A stretch of 64,000 nt of DNA from Patiria pectinifera (lineage: Eukaryota; Echinodermata; Asteroidea; Valvatida; Asterinidae), in contig CM057146.1 of assembly GCA_029964075.1 (NCBI GenBank), forward strand, positions 12,481,501 through 12,545,500, in the 5' to 3' direction. Each line of letters opens with the position of its first letter. Position 1 is the first letter of the stretch. Shown here piece after piece: positions 11,110-22,540 of the stretch. The notes beneath the pieces are model-generated. The model saw only the letters and a program-made list of their open reading frames with translations. It had not been told where the DNA came from and ran no database searches. Made by a program: the position numbers and the translations under genes.

Positions 11110-11632
11110 AGCTATAGTCCATCTTTTGTAATTACCGGTAGTGCATTTTGTTCGTTTGAAGCAAAAAAAAGTGTTCAAATCTGAAGAAGGATCCTGAACA
11201 ACTTACTTGATGAAGTTTCAGCTCAGCTTCAACTTCATATCCCGAGAAAAACAGCATTCTATGATCTCAATTTCAATTCAAAAGTTGCTAAATCATGTTT
11301 CGAATTGTTTTGAATTTGCAGCTTTACGCGATGTTGCGCACTGATCCAACGAATTATAGCAACCGCGCGCGCCTGTGCGTTGTTCCCATCCAATGCTTGT
11401 GCGCGCTGCGCCGAATAACAAAACGAACAACTAATTTAAATTTTCCAACGGTGCTTCTTAAGAAGCACCGTTGGAAATGCCTTCTTTCATTGATTTCTTC
11501 AAAATGAGAGCTTGCCAGAAAGGATAATTTCACAGGGAGTTTAGTCTCCTTACTATCTTTCAACCAGTATGTTTTTCAACAATAATTACGCCGGTTACTT
11601 TTTTGGATAGCTGCAAATGATGGACTCGGGCT
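11110..11632. mobile_element. MITE flanked by TTAA, copy A only
   Basis: The terminal inverted repeats are AAAGCTATAGTCCATC and GATGGACTcgGGCTTT, with TTAA at both ends (11,106-11,109 and 11,633-11,636). Copy B at about 57,015 has the undivided site atttttaaaatgaaactc, so the insertion is clean. TTAA target duplication is typical of piggyBac-type transposition. A related element lies at 25,640-26,170. A 36-bp perfect palindrome is at 11,442-11,477. Confidence 0.85.
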
Positions 11633-11636
11633 TTAA

Positions 11637-13840
11637 AGTGAAACTCACACATACAAACCGCAACAGAATTTGGAATTCTACCTACATTTCCTTGTTTGGA
11701 TAACATTTTCTAAAGCAAATCACTATCAGAGACCGGATAAGGACATAATAAAGATACAAAATGGCTAGTATCATTATACTTTAAATTAAGTTGCGCGCAA
11801 ATACCTTTTACTCATACATTCTCGACAAAGGTCAGTATTGATGAGCTTCAAATTCACAAACTTCTATCTACTGGCACAAACTTCTTTCTACTAACAAAAA
11901 TAAACGGTGAATTATGTGAAAAATTCTTGATCATATGCCAAAATCAGTACCGGGGGGAATGTGGTGTTCATGGTTAATTGGGCTGAACAGTAGGCGACGG
12001 GTTGCCTAACGAACGAAATAAAGGATTATTGATGCTTACAATAATACTGTCAAGTTATAGGTTTTGCCCTATACGTCAAAATGTTTTCTTACCAGCAATT
12101 TTGGAATTTCCTTGAACTTTTAGGCACCCACCTGCTTTTTAGCCCAATTATACAGCTAGACACCTCTTTCCCCGTTTGTTTTTGTTTTCTGGGCTAAACA
12201 TCACATTTTTATCATTGTTCAAATTTGCAGGAGCTAATTCACGTTGGGTCATTTTTGGAATTCAAATTCGCCATTAAGCAACATTTGTGAAATGTAAGCA
12301 AAGGAATTCGAAACCGGTTCATGTGATTACTTTGTTTGTGTGTTTCTTTGTTCCAATTTGAAAATGCTTAATACTATTTCCCACAAGATACGGCTACATA
12401 GCAGCAGCCACAAATGACCATATTTTGATCGCTTTTTTGCATAAAAACAAGCACATGTTACTGAAATGAAGCATGTTTTATGATCAAGTTAGGGCCTCAA
12501 TGAGAAAAAGGTCAAAGACATAAGAAAACCAAGATCGTCATTTAAATCTAGAAGATAGAAGGGCAAATGCACAGTAGTTTAAAACCATATATAATATGAC
12601 CCAGACATCATCAATATTCTTGAATTATCATAAAAAATATCATTGAAAATGAATTCAAATGCAATCATTTAACATGTAAAATATTTTCCAAATTCATTAG
12701 TACGTGCATCTTTGTCAAAACGATGCAGATTTTGCTATTCAGGAGTTTTACTCGCTGCTAGGGAGTAGCGCCCTCGGTTGACCAATAGTGTACAGTGTGA
12801 CAACTTTTTTTTTCAGGTCAAAACTTCGCGGATCTAGGGCGACGTACGTTCACTGCGCTATTTTGTGAGATCAAAAGTAAGACTTACCCATGCTTTTATT
12901 CAATCTACACGATTGGGACTTATTAATTTACTGGAGAATTTTCATTTTAGAAGGAATGTAGCGTAATTTTTAATCATTGTTTTCCCTCGAAATTTGGGAA
13001 ATGAAATTAATCATTGTGTGCGCATGTACGCATGTATGTTTATGATGTTTCTCGCTTTTTTCAGTTTTGGGGAAGAGAGGGCAATCAGTAGTATGTTAGT
13101 AGTATTTTTTTTATATTCTAAAAAGAAAAACAACCAAAACTACTTTGTAACTTACTCTAAGTAGAAAAAAATCAAAAGTACTTTGTAACTAATTACTCTA
13201 AGCTTTATGCTGGGCTAAAGGTGTTCCATCTCACGATTTTCTTTGCTTATGTGATCGCGAAATCTGCCTGATATACTGACAACAAAATAATGCTTCATCG
13301 ACCGAGAAACTCATCCAATCACACCTTTTTTGTTTGTCACTGTGCCGCGTTTTAATTGTCTTTGCTTCCATAAAGTCACTGTTTAATAATCTGATTCGAC
13401 ATAGGATTTTCTAAGTGTATTTAGGTCCAGGTTATCAATAATAATTTCCTAGGCAACATTGATGAAGCTTTTTAAAAATCCATGTTTTGTAGCTTTGGTC
13501 AGTTTGTTTCTTGGAGATAAAAAAAACCTTAAAATTGAGATGAAGGCTTTTACACTTAATGGACAGACCAAGTTTTGCTGTAAGTGAAAGTCATACAGAA
13601 TCATTCTAAACACCTTTCCCTAATTCATAATGAAACAGAAAGGGTCTATTCCGAAATAAACTGTGCTACAATTATTATAGTCCAAAATGCACATGGCATT
13701 TTGAATCTAAGTTACTGTCTGACACGAGCAGTTATTTAGTTTACAAAAAATATTATTTTCTTTCTTAACTTTACAAGAAATTAAGTGTCAGATATTAACT
13801 ACTCTACATGACATCAACACCCTACAAAGAACCTGCCTTT
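11637..13840. other. Intergenic sequence without recognisable genes
   Basis: AT-rich single-copy-looking sequence present in both A and B, except that 12,025-12,830 is missing from B at a shared GGAT. Nothing coding is supported. Confidence 0.6.
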
Positions 13841-14274
13841 GCGAAATGTGCACCTTTATTTCATGCCAAGGACAATTAGTAAAATGTGATATCGATGTAC
13901 ATGTGATATGTACATGCCTCATGTGCATGTACAATACGCGAGGTTGGCTCACTACAGAACAATCGGATTGGAAAGGGAATTTCCCTCTTCATAGCTTGTC
14001 AACAGAGGGCGCTGTTTTTCTGACTCGGCCGCTGCGGTCCGATCACCTAGCCCGCGAAAATGATCGATTTTTCGGAATGAAGAAGATTTTGGGGGATTTT
14101 GGGGGCTATTTTATTTTTGTAGCCAGATAGTCTGTCCAACAATTTATGAAGGCAAAAGTGCAAAATACTCTGGCCATTGGTGGCCGATTGAAAAAAATGT
14201 GTAAAGTATTGGTTTTGTTAATATTTTTCTTTAAATAGCGATATAATCTTTGTGTCTGCGCTCATTTAACATTA

Positions 14275-14459
14275 CAGACACACTCTCGCAAAATGTTGTC
14301 CGGCAGCTTTCTATACAAAAACCTCGTTGGCTTGGGGTTTTGTACATAAACCTTATCAGTCAGCCGATCACGCTCAATTGACTTCGGCCAAACCGCAGTC
14401 CCATCATAAGAAATAAGTTAACAATGTTAACCGGACCATTTTTTCCAAGAGTGTGTCTC
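14275..14459. mobile_element. TA-flanked MITE, first copy (A)
   Basis: Inverted ends CATTACAGACACACTCTC and GAGTGTGTCTCTAATG, with TA at the boundary, as for Tc1/mariner-type elements. Body about 185 bp, no coding capacity. A second copy lies at 14,980-15,164. Confidence 0.75.
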
Positions 14460-14979
14460 TAATGGTTGATGGGCTTTTAAAAAGAACTTTTGCAAATGGG
14501 AAAGACACTTTGGAAACATCCAATCAGTTTGAATATGCTTCATGAATTTCTGAATAAACGAGCACATTTTTAACAGTATTTAATTACTATTATTTTTCGG
14601 TGTGGTGGTGGGGGGGGGGGTGCTCGTAGGGGGGGGGGTAAGCTAGACAGAAGATATATCAGAATGGTGCAATAAGACCAACAGCGGGCGCAATAATTTT
14701 GATTAGGGTTTTAACATTTCTACGCGTCCGAGTCGTTAATTTGCATAAAAAGTGCCCCCACAATTTTTTTGTAAAAAACGAGACCGTCTAGTTTAAAAAT
14801 CGGTGGAATCGTGCGAATATAGCCGAGGATCATCTCCCTAGCTTTTGGGCTATTATCTAAGAGCAGATTTGATAAAATTAGGGTCCAAATATGGGTCCTA
14901 TTTGCACGAGAAAATGTATGGATGCCACTGGTAACTTTGGCAGTGCAGGCTCAGCATTACCGGCAGGCTTCAAGCATTA

Positions 14980-15164
14980 CGGACACACTCTCGCAAAATG
15001 TGGTCCGACAGCTTTCTATACAAAAACCTCGTTGGCTCGGGGTTTTGTACGTAAACCCTATAAGTCAGCCGATCACGCTCAATTGACTTCGGCCAAACCG
15101 CAGTCCCATCATAAGAAATAAGTTAGCAATGTTAACCGGACCATCTTTTCCATGAGTGTGTCTA
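14980..15164. mobile_element. TA-flanked MITE, second copy (A)
   Basis: Same family as 14,275-14,459, with ends ATTACGGACACACTC and GAGTGTGTCTATAAT. In copy B the equivalent (59,541-59,639) is cut after gccgatcacgc by a deletion running into the satellite. Confidence 0.75.
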
Positions 15165-15225
15165 TAATGCTGACATTTTCTCCTTAACCCTTAAGTCTCA
15201 AGACTTGAGTCTTTTCAAGCTTGTT

Positions 15226-15605
15226 GGTCTAAGGCCAAAAAAAAGTCTCCGGTTTCTGGTATGGAGCTTACCCAAAAAGTGGTGCGGCGACGCGTTTTTT
15301 TTGTTTGTTTTTTTTTACCTGAATTTTTTGCTTCAAATGTCGGCTGATGACTGCAAATGGTGCCCCACTAAACTTAGTGCAAATATATAGGAGTCCAGAG
15401 AGGTCACATAAAGCTTATTCTCGACCACAACCCAATCTAAAAACACGTTAAAATTGTGCAGCAGCAGGATTCCAGTCAACATGTGAGTTTGGCGGTTTTG
15501 AGACATCATCTTTCATTGAAAAGAAAACTTTTTCATTTTACCGACGCGCATGGCTACAGCGACGCGCGCGCATACCAGAAACCGGAGACATTTTTTTGAT
15601 CCTAA
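15226..15605. mobile_element. Foldback-like MITE with GTCTCCGGTTTCTGG arms
   Basis: The left arm ctaaggccaaaaaaaagtct followed by ccggtttctggtatg pairs with cataccagaaaccggagac and tttttttgatcctaag at the right end. It is absent from copy B through deletion. A single end of the same family lies at 32,443-32,482 in the RhoGDI gene. Confidence 0.6.
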
Positions 15606-15639
15606 GCAGCAGCTTTCGAACAATATATATATAGTTTGT

Positions 15640-18600
15640 CTAAAACTATTTAGGTTAAGGTACCTTTTGACTGCGATATATAGAGCCAGTATGCCTGGGC
15701 GCTGACAGGCCTCCCTATGGGAATTACTGCACAAAGTGGAAACTATAAGTGCATCATGTACTACACCTGAACCCTTCAGACTCAAGACTTGAATCTCTTC
15801 CAGCTTGTTTGTCTATTCAGCAGCTTTTGAACAAGGAATAGTTTGTCTAAAACTACCCATGTTAAGGTACCTTTTGACTGCGATATACAGAGCCAGAATG
15901 CCTGGGCGCTAACAGGCCTTGGGAATTACTGCACAAAGTGTAAACTTAGTGCATCATCTACTACATCTGGCATTTTCTCCTTAACCTTTGGGACACAAGA
16001 CTTGAATCTTTTCCAGCTTGTTGGTCTCTTCAGCAACTTTTGTACAACGCATAGTCTGTCTTAAACTATCGAGGTTAAGGTACATTTTGACTGCGATATA
16101 CAGAGCCAGTATGCCTGGGCGCTGACAGGCCTTCCTAAGGGATTTACAGCACAAAGTGGAAACTAAGTGCATCATCATGTACTAAATCTGGCAGTTTCTC
16201 CTTAACCCTTAAGTCTCAAGAGTTGAATATATGAGATACATGAGAGCCCTGCCGGTTGGCGCTGACAGGCCTTGCTATGAGATTTACTGCACAAAAACGA
16301 AACTAGCATCAACACATACCTACATCTGACGCTTCCTCCAATAGTTTCTAGTCTGAAGCCTTGCCGATTTGCCAGCTTGTTGGCCCATTAATAAGCTTTC
16401 CAACAAGCTATAGTTTGTCCAAAACCATCTATGTTAAGGTACCTTTAGACTTAGACTGCGATACATGAGAGCCATTCCGGTTGGCGCTGACAGGCCTTGC
16501 TGTGGGATTTACTGCACAAAAATGAAAATAGTGGCATCATGTACTGCGTCTGACGTCTTCAAATGTTTTAAGTCTGAAACCTTGCCGATTTGCCAGCTTA
16601 GTGGCCTATTGATCAGCTTTCCAACAAGCTATAGTTTGTCCAAAACAATCCATGTTCAAGTAACTTTAGACGGCGATACATGAGAGCCATATGCCAGTTG
16701 GCGCTGACAGGCCTTGCTATAGGATTTACTGCACAAAAACGAAACTAGTGTAATCATGTACTACATCTGACGTTTACTCCAAAAGTTTCAAGTCTGAAAT
16801 CTTGTAATTGTAATTGGTTTATTTCATAAAAATCATATTGCAGCAAAATGCTGAATTACATGACATTTACAGTGTTCAATCAAAAAGACAGCTAACACAA
16901 AAAAATTATTTAAAAAAAACCCCCAAAACAGGATATTACATTTACATTGGATAATAAGAGTTTTTAAATTGAAGATAAAACATTTAGTTATATAAAATAC
17001 AGTACAACAGACAAATTGATTAACGATTGACGATGGTGAGGCCGTAATTGCACTATTTCTTGTTCAACAACTCAGTCATGTAAGGCAGGGGGCTAGTTCT
17101 GAATCTGTTGGTGCTGCACCTATATGGTTTGAATTTAGTTTGGGTTCTGAGGGTCATTGATGATTTGTACTCAGAGGGAGGGAACCACTCAGAGAACTGC
17201 GGAGATGTACATGCTTTTGTGGCAAAGTCTCTGCAGATTTGCTGTCGCCTTACATGAAGAGACTCAAGTTCTAGTTTCATCAAGGAATCTGGGTAGGATG
17301 TGAACTGTGTGCCTAGAATGCATTTACAGACACGCTTTTGAATCATCTCAATTTGGTTACTTTGTCTCTGATCTTGCCAATTTGCCAGCTTCTTGGCCTA
17401 TTCATCAGCTTTTTAACAAGTTATAGTTTGTCCAAAACCATCCATGAAAAGGTACCTTTACATTTACCTTTAGACTGCGATACATGAGAGCCACGCCGGT
17501 TGGCGCCGACAGGCCTTGCTGTGGAATTTGCTGCACAAAAACAAAACAAGAGGCACCATCTAATACATCTGATGTTTACTCCAAAAGTTTCAAGTCTGAA
17601 ACCTTGCCGATGTGCCAGCTTGTTGGCCTATTCATCAGCTTTCATACAAGCTATAGTTTGTCCAAAAGCTTCTATGTTAAGGTACCTTTAGACTGCGATA
17701 CATGAGAGCCATTCCGGTTGGCGCTGACAGGCCTTGCTGTGGGATTTACTGCACACAAAAAAGAAACTAGTGGCATCATGTACTGCGTCTGACGTCTTCA
17801 AATGTTTTAAGTCTGAAACCTTGCCGATTTGCCAGCTTAGTGGCCTATTGATCAGCTTTCCAACAAGCTATAGTTTGTCCAAAACCATTTATGTTAAGGT
17901 ACCTTTAGAATGCGATACATGAGAGCCATGCCAGTTGGCCCTGACAGGCCTTGCTATAGGATTACTGCACAAAAACAAAACTAGTGGCATCATGTACCTA
18001 CATCTGACGTTTACTCCAAAAGTGTCAAGTTTGAACCTTGCCGATTTGCCAGCGTGTTGGCCTATTCAACAGCTTTCCAACAGGCTATAGTTTGTTCAAG
18101 ACCATTCTTGTCAAGGTTCCTTTAGACTGCGATACATGAGAGCCGTGCCAGTTGGCCCTGACATGTCGACAGGCCATGCTATGGGATTTACTGCACAAAA
18201 GCGAAACTAGTGGCATCATGTACTACATCTGACGGTTACTCCAAAAGTTTCAAGTCTGAAATCTTGCCAATTTGTCAGCTTGTTGGCCTATTTATCAGCT
18301 TTTTAACAAGTTATAGTTTGTCCAAAACCATCCATCTTAAGGTACTTTTAGACTGCGATACATGAGAGCCACGCCGGTTGGCGCTGACAGGCCTTGCTGT
18401 GGGATTTACTGCACAAAAACGAAACTAGTGGCATCGTGTACTAATTTTGACGTTTATTCCAAAAGTTTCAAATCTGAAACCTTGCCGATTTGTCACCTTG
18501 TTGCCCTAGTCATCAGTTTTCCAACAAGCTATAAGTTTGTCCAAAACAATCCATGTTCAGGTAACTTTAGACGGCGATACATGAGAGCCATGCCGGTTGG

Positions 18601-19405
18601 CGCTGACAGGCCTTGCTATGGGATTTACTGCACAAAAATGAAACTAGTGGCATCATGTACTGCGTCTGACGTCTTCAAATGTTTTAAGTCTGAAACCTTG
18701 CCGATTTGCCAGCTTAGTGGCCTATTGATCAGCTTTCCAACAAGCTATAGTTTGTCCAAAACCATTTATGTTAAGGTACCTTTAGACTGCGATACATGAG
18801 AGCCATGCAAGTTGGCCCTGACATGTCGGCAGGCCTTGCTATGGGATTTACTGCACAAAAGCAAAACTAGTGGCATCATGTACTACATCTGACGGTTTCT
18901 CCAAAAGTTTCAAGTCTGAAACCTTGCCGATTTGCCAGCTTGTTCGCCTATTCAGCAGCTTTCCAACAAGCTATAGTTTGTCCAAAACAATTAATGATAA
19001 GGTACCTTTAGACTGCGATGCATGAGAGCCATGCCGGCTGGCGCTGACAGGTCTGCTGTGGGATTTACTGCACAAAAACGAAATTAGTGGCATCATTTAC
19101 ATACATCTGACGCTCACTCCAACAGTTTCAAGTCTGAAGCCTTGCCGATTTGCTAGATTGTTGGCCTATTCATCCGCTTTCTAACAAGCTATAGTTTGTC
19201 GAAATCCATCTATGTCAAGGTACCTTTAGACTGCGATACATGAGAGCCATGTCGGCTGGCGCTGACAGGCCTTGCTAAGAGATTTACTGCACAAAAACGA
19301 AACTAGTGGCATTATGTACCTACATCTGACTCGCACTCCAAAAGTTTAAAGTCTGAAGCCTTGCAGATTTGCCAGCTTGTTGGCCTATTCATCTGCTTTC
19401 CAACT
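15640..19405 (+). repeat. About 215-bp satellite, copy A (about 15 units)
   Basis: Units begin near gactgcgatacatgagagcc and contain ggcgctgacaggccttgct, gggatttactgcac and tttgtccaaaaccat. Unit length is about 215-222 bp. Many units keep a 72-73 codon frame (MRAMPVGADRPC...) whose TGA overlaps the next unit's ATG. Substitutions are spread over all codon positions and some units are broken, so I do not call a gene. A LINE end is embedded at 16,805-17,370. Confidence 0.93.
16805..17370 (-). mobile_element. LINE 3' end inserted in the satellite, copy A
   Basis: The minus-strand frame 17,346-17,053 encodes IQKRVCKCILGTQFTSYP, LESLHVRRQQICRDFA and SPLPYMTELLNKK then stop. This is the C-terminal region found after the reverse transcriptase of Jockey/CR1/L2-like elements. 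The 3' tail ends in repeated attaca units. Flanking ATCTTG at 16,799-16,804 and 17,371-17,376 is a target-site duplication. It is 5'-truncated. Confidence 0.85.
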
Positions 19406-19648
19406 AGTGGTCAGTTCTCGAAGGGTAGACCGTAATTATACCCGCCACTATCAGCATCGAAAATGTAGGGGCAGGAGGTGTTGCTGTTAGTGCACCAAAC
19501 TAGCGTCCCTAAATAACAGATTTTAAATAGATGTTTGCAGACCTTATATGGAACAAATTAAAACACTCTCTCACAAAAAGATACAAGCATTATTTATTTA
19601 TTTATCTATCCATTCCTGTACCAAACTGAAACATGATTACGAGTATAA

Positions 19649-20374
19649 GGGCCCTGTCACACTTCTGCGTATCCCAATTCCTTATGAGTTGCGCATTGAC
19701 ATTTTTTTCATACGCAGTCGTACGCACAATACGCACCTCATATGCATCTGTATCCTTTTGTGTAAGTTTTATGTACGCAGGCATACGCATAGTACGGCCC
19801 AGTACGCCAGATAGTTTTGGGCATGCACAAAACTACGCTGCGTACGCTGTTACGCAGGTCATAAGTTATAAATACGCAGCGCATCGGTCCCGCATCTGTC
19901 GATCACGGTACGAGTACGCTATGTGTTCGTGGGGGATAAGCGGTTCATACGCAGTAATACGCTGACCTCCCGGCACGCACCCCGTCAGCATATGAGCCGC
20001 CTATAATTGGACGTACTCATAGCGTTCTTGCAGCGCAGATACAACGCACGCTGAACGAACTCATAGCGAAAGCCGACGTATTGCGTCAGGCATGCGGTCG
20101 GCATAAGTCGGTTACGTCCGGAATACGCTCAGCATGCGCACTGCATACTAACCTATTCGCAGCCCGAAAAATAATGTTGTGCACTGCATACGCAACTCAT
20201 ACGCATCTCATACGCAATTGATGCGCTGAATTCGTTACTTGTACGCTAGATGTGCGTCGCACATAAGTCAAAGTATTCAAAAAATGTCGACGTTTTGAGC
20301 GTACGGCTGCGTATTGAAAATTTTTGATAAGGAACTCATAAAAAATTAGGATACGCGAAAGTGTGACAGGGGCT
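19649..20374. mobile_element. 726-bp MITE flanked by TAA, copy A only
   Basis: Ends GGGCCCTGTCACACTTctgc and, inverted, AGCCCCTGTCACACTTtcgc, with TAA at 19,646-19,648 and 20,375-20,377. Copy B has a single TAA at 63,139-63,141. A 3-bp TWA duplication suggests a PIF/Harbinger-type source. The interior is rich in tacgca motifs, and no protein is seen. Confidence 0.85.
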
Positions 20375-21115
20375 TAAGGTAGACATTGACTTTCTTTTCA
20401 TTTGCGACTGCATCCAATGAAGTCATATAGGCTAATCTAACAGAAGAGGCACAGAAAACTTGAATCCAGTTGAAATTATTTTCAAAACTAAAAGGCCCAA
20501 TATGGATAACTTGATATAAAAAGTATGACAGTTTTGTAAGTTGTTTTTGTTAAGCGCACGATGGTGATTTTTCCCAGTATAGAGCCTTGTGTAACATAGA
20601 CTTTTGTAGTTTTTAAATATCATAGGATAACGTTACACTTTGCAGGTGCTGATTGGATTTCGTACTGATACTGAGTCAGCACTTTGAAAATGGAATGTTC
20701 GACTTTTTTCAACTTGGTTAAAGTTCAATGACGTAGACGGGAAGCACACGGTTTCGTTAAACAAACAAAACAAAACACCCCTGAAAGTTGAACTGCTACT
20801 CATTACCGACCCTAACCGACTTGTTCCTGAGTATGCTTAATTAACTATAGAATCAAGATGCTTTCTATATAGACATGGTAGACAAAGTATCAATGTGGAA
20901 TGATTCTACATTGTACCTGATATTGATTCAAAACTAACCTAGTGAAATATATAACATTACTATTTGTGTGCAGAATGCAAATGGCTTATCCCATTAACAG
21001 ACGACTTCTTTGAAGGGGCTTCACAGGAATCAATACGCATGCCTCTGGTTTACTTCCAAGGTATAGGGGGCTTCGCTAATCCAAAATGGAAACTACTACA
21101 TTGTTAAAGTACACA
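20375..21115. other. Intergenic sequence without recognisable genes
   Basis: Shared with 63,142-63,871. AT-rich; no splice-supported coding exon found. Confidence 0.6.
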
Positions 21116-21125
21116 GATGCTTTCA

Positions 21126-21338
21126 AGGGCGGATCCGGGGGGGGGGCAAAGGGGGCCATGGCCCCCCCCCCAAAAAAAACGAAACCAATGTTGTTTTTTT
21201 TTTTGTGTTCATGTGACATCGCAATAAAGGCAGGCAATGTGTACCCCACCATCTATTCCGTAATTTGTTTGACCCACTTTTTGGGGGACCAAACTTTTTT
21301 TTGGCCCCCCCAAAAATTGTGTTCTGGATCCGCCCTGG
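21126..21338. mobile_element. 213-bp MITE with GGGCGGATCC ends, copy A only
   Basis: Ends AGGGCGGATCC and GGATCCGCCCT, long G/C homopolymers just inside, and GATGCTTTCA repeated on both sides (21,116-21,125 and 21,339-21,348). Copy B has one GATGCTTTCA at 63,872-63,881. It is the same family as 53,461-53,775, whose 8-bp flanks suggest hAT. Confidence 0.82.
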
Positions 21339-21479
21339 GATGCTTTCAGATAACGTGTCATTTTGGTCCTCGTTTTTTTGTCCTCATCTTGAGATTTATG
21401 CCAACATGGGCTGATCGTTATTTGATGAGGTAATTTATTCCATTCTTTCATTAAAGAAACTACATTCTAGTGCTGACAA

Positions 21480-22343
21480 AAATAGCTTGTCGAATGGTAG
21501 GCATGCAACTGTCGTAATACTGGTGGCTTTATGTTACCAGGTTCCCAAAGCCCTTGGTCAAAATCTCCATGAATTAGATGACAACATAGAAGACACCAGA
21601 TCACTACTATTGGCAAACAAGCCATACATCATTGCTGAAATATAACATCATATTATGCACCTGTTAATGCAAAACCACATATTAAACCAAACCTTTAACA
21701 ATTAAAATATAACAACAGAAAATATCTATGACAAACTAGTCTAATTACAGCCTGAGGCAGGCTGCAAAGATAAAACAAAGCCTGCTATACAACCAACATG
21801 TATCATTAATTCCCAAAAGTAACCTAATAAGCGATTACAACAAATAGCATCATCAAAATGTATTTCCTAATAAATGCGTTGTTTTATAGACTTCCACAAA
21901 ATGAAAGAGTTGTACAAGTTGCTCTGATAAACTTTGAGAAAAGGCAATGTCCATACAAAACAAGTATATACGTCATTTGTTTTGTTCTGTACATAGATGA
22001 TGGCATCCATATATACATGTACACATTTTTGGGGGAAACGTGCAGTTCCTTTTTCTGAGAGACTAACAAAAGCCATCATTGGCAATGCTGATGACTAATG
22101 CCACAATTAATTCTATCAAAAAAAAGTGCCACTTTGGGAAAAAAATCAATTACATGTTCATTGTATATGTTGTGGCATACATTTAACTAACATAATCCCT
22201 ATACTTGCTGAACCATGATAACATAAATTCAATTAAGAATTTCACATTCAAGATGTACCCCCTCAAAAACCAACAGCATCATCTACAAGTAAACCGCACT
22301 TCCAATAGACCAATTTCCTTTGTAGGAAATCATCACTATAATC
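21480..22343. other. Probable 3' UTR and flank of RhoGDI
   Basis: This segment lies directly downstream of the RhoGDI stop on the minus strand. It is AT-rich with no coding exon seen. A minus-strand AATAAA is present near 21,430, just inside the duplicated segment. Confidence 0.4.
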
Positions 22344-22540
22344 TTATTCCCAATCTTTCTTAACGGAGAAACTCCACTCCCACTCTAAGTAGATATTCTT
22401 GTCATCGTCTGTGAATTTACTCTTGACAAAGTAGACACCACGGCTTAGCATACCTGTGGGTAACTCTTCCACAGGAGTCTGGAAGAATTGCTCTTCCGTT
22501 TTGGGCCCGTAACTTCCAACCATGAAATTGTGCTTGTCCA
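22344..22540 (-). CDS. ARHGDI: RhoGDI exon 6 (C-terminal half of the core, stop)
   Basis: This is a 197-nt coding exon with acceptor ttctttgcag. It encodes VDKHNFMVGSYGPK, TPVEELPTGMLSRGVY, KSKFTDDDK and LEWEWSFSVKKDWE, then TAA. These are the most conserved RhoGDI strands; FTDDDK and the second Trp of WEW correspond to human Asp185 and Trp194. The open frame continues upstream past the splice site to about 22,925, but that part reads intron and GACTC repeats and is not protein. Only about 30 nt of ordinary intron separates the exon from a TIR transposon. Confidence 0.96.

Larger units (their letters stand above)
1..21480. repeat. Segmental duplication, copy A (window holds its right part)
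   Basis: Position 1 aligns with about 33,014, and order and orientation are kept to 21,480, which aligns with 64,000. Shared blocks include RhoGDI exons 1-3, the peptide gene, the retroelement locus, the 215-bp satellite and its embedded LINE. Identity is uneven. For example, 4,440-5,700 is almost identical to 37,555-38,760, while 3,130-4,100 shows frequent substitutions and indels. The duplicate continues beyond both window edges. Confidence 0.95.

Noticed and set aside
13846-14130. 94-codon frame kept at 58,424-58,708
   Set aside because: No family resemblance, no splice context; the duplicates are too similar for conservation to count.
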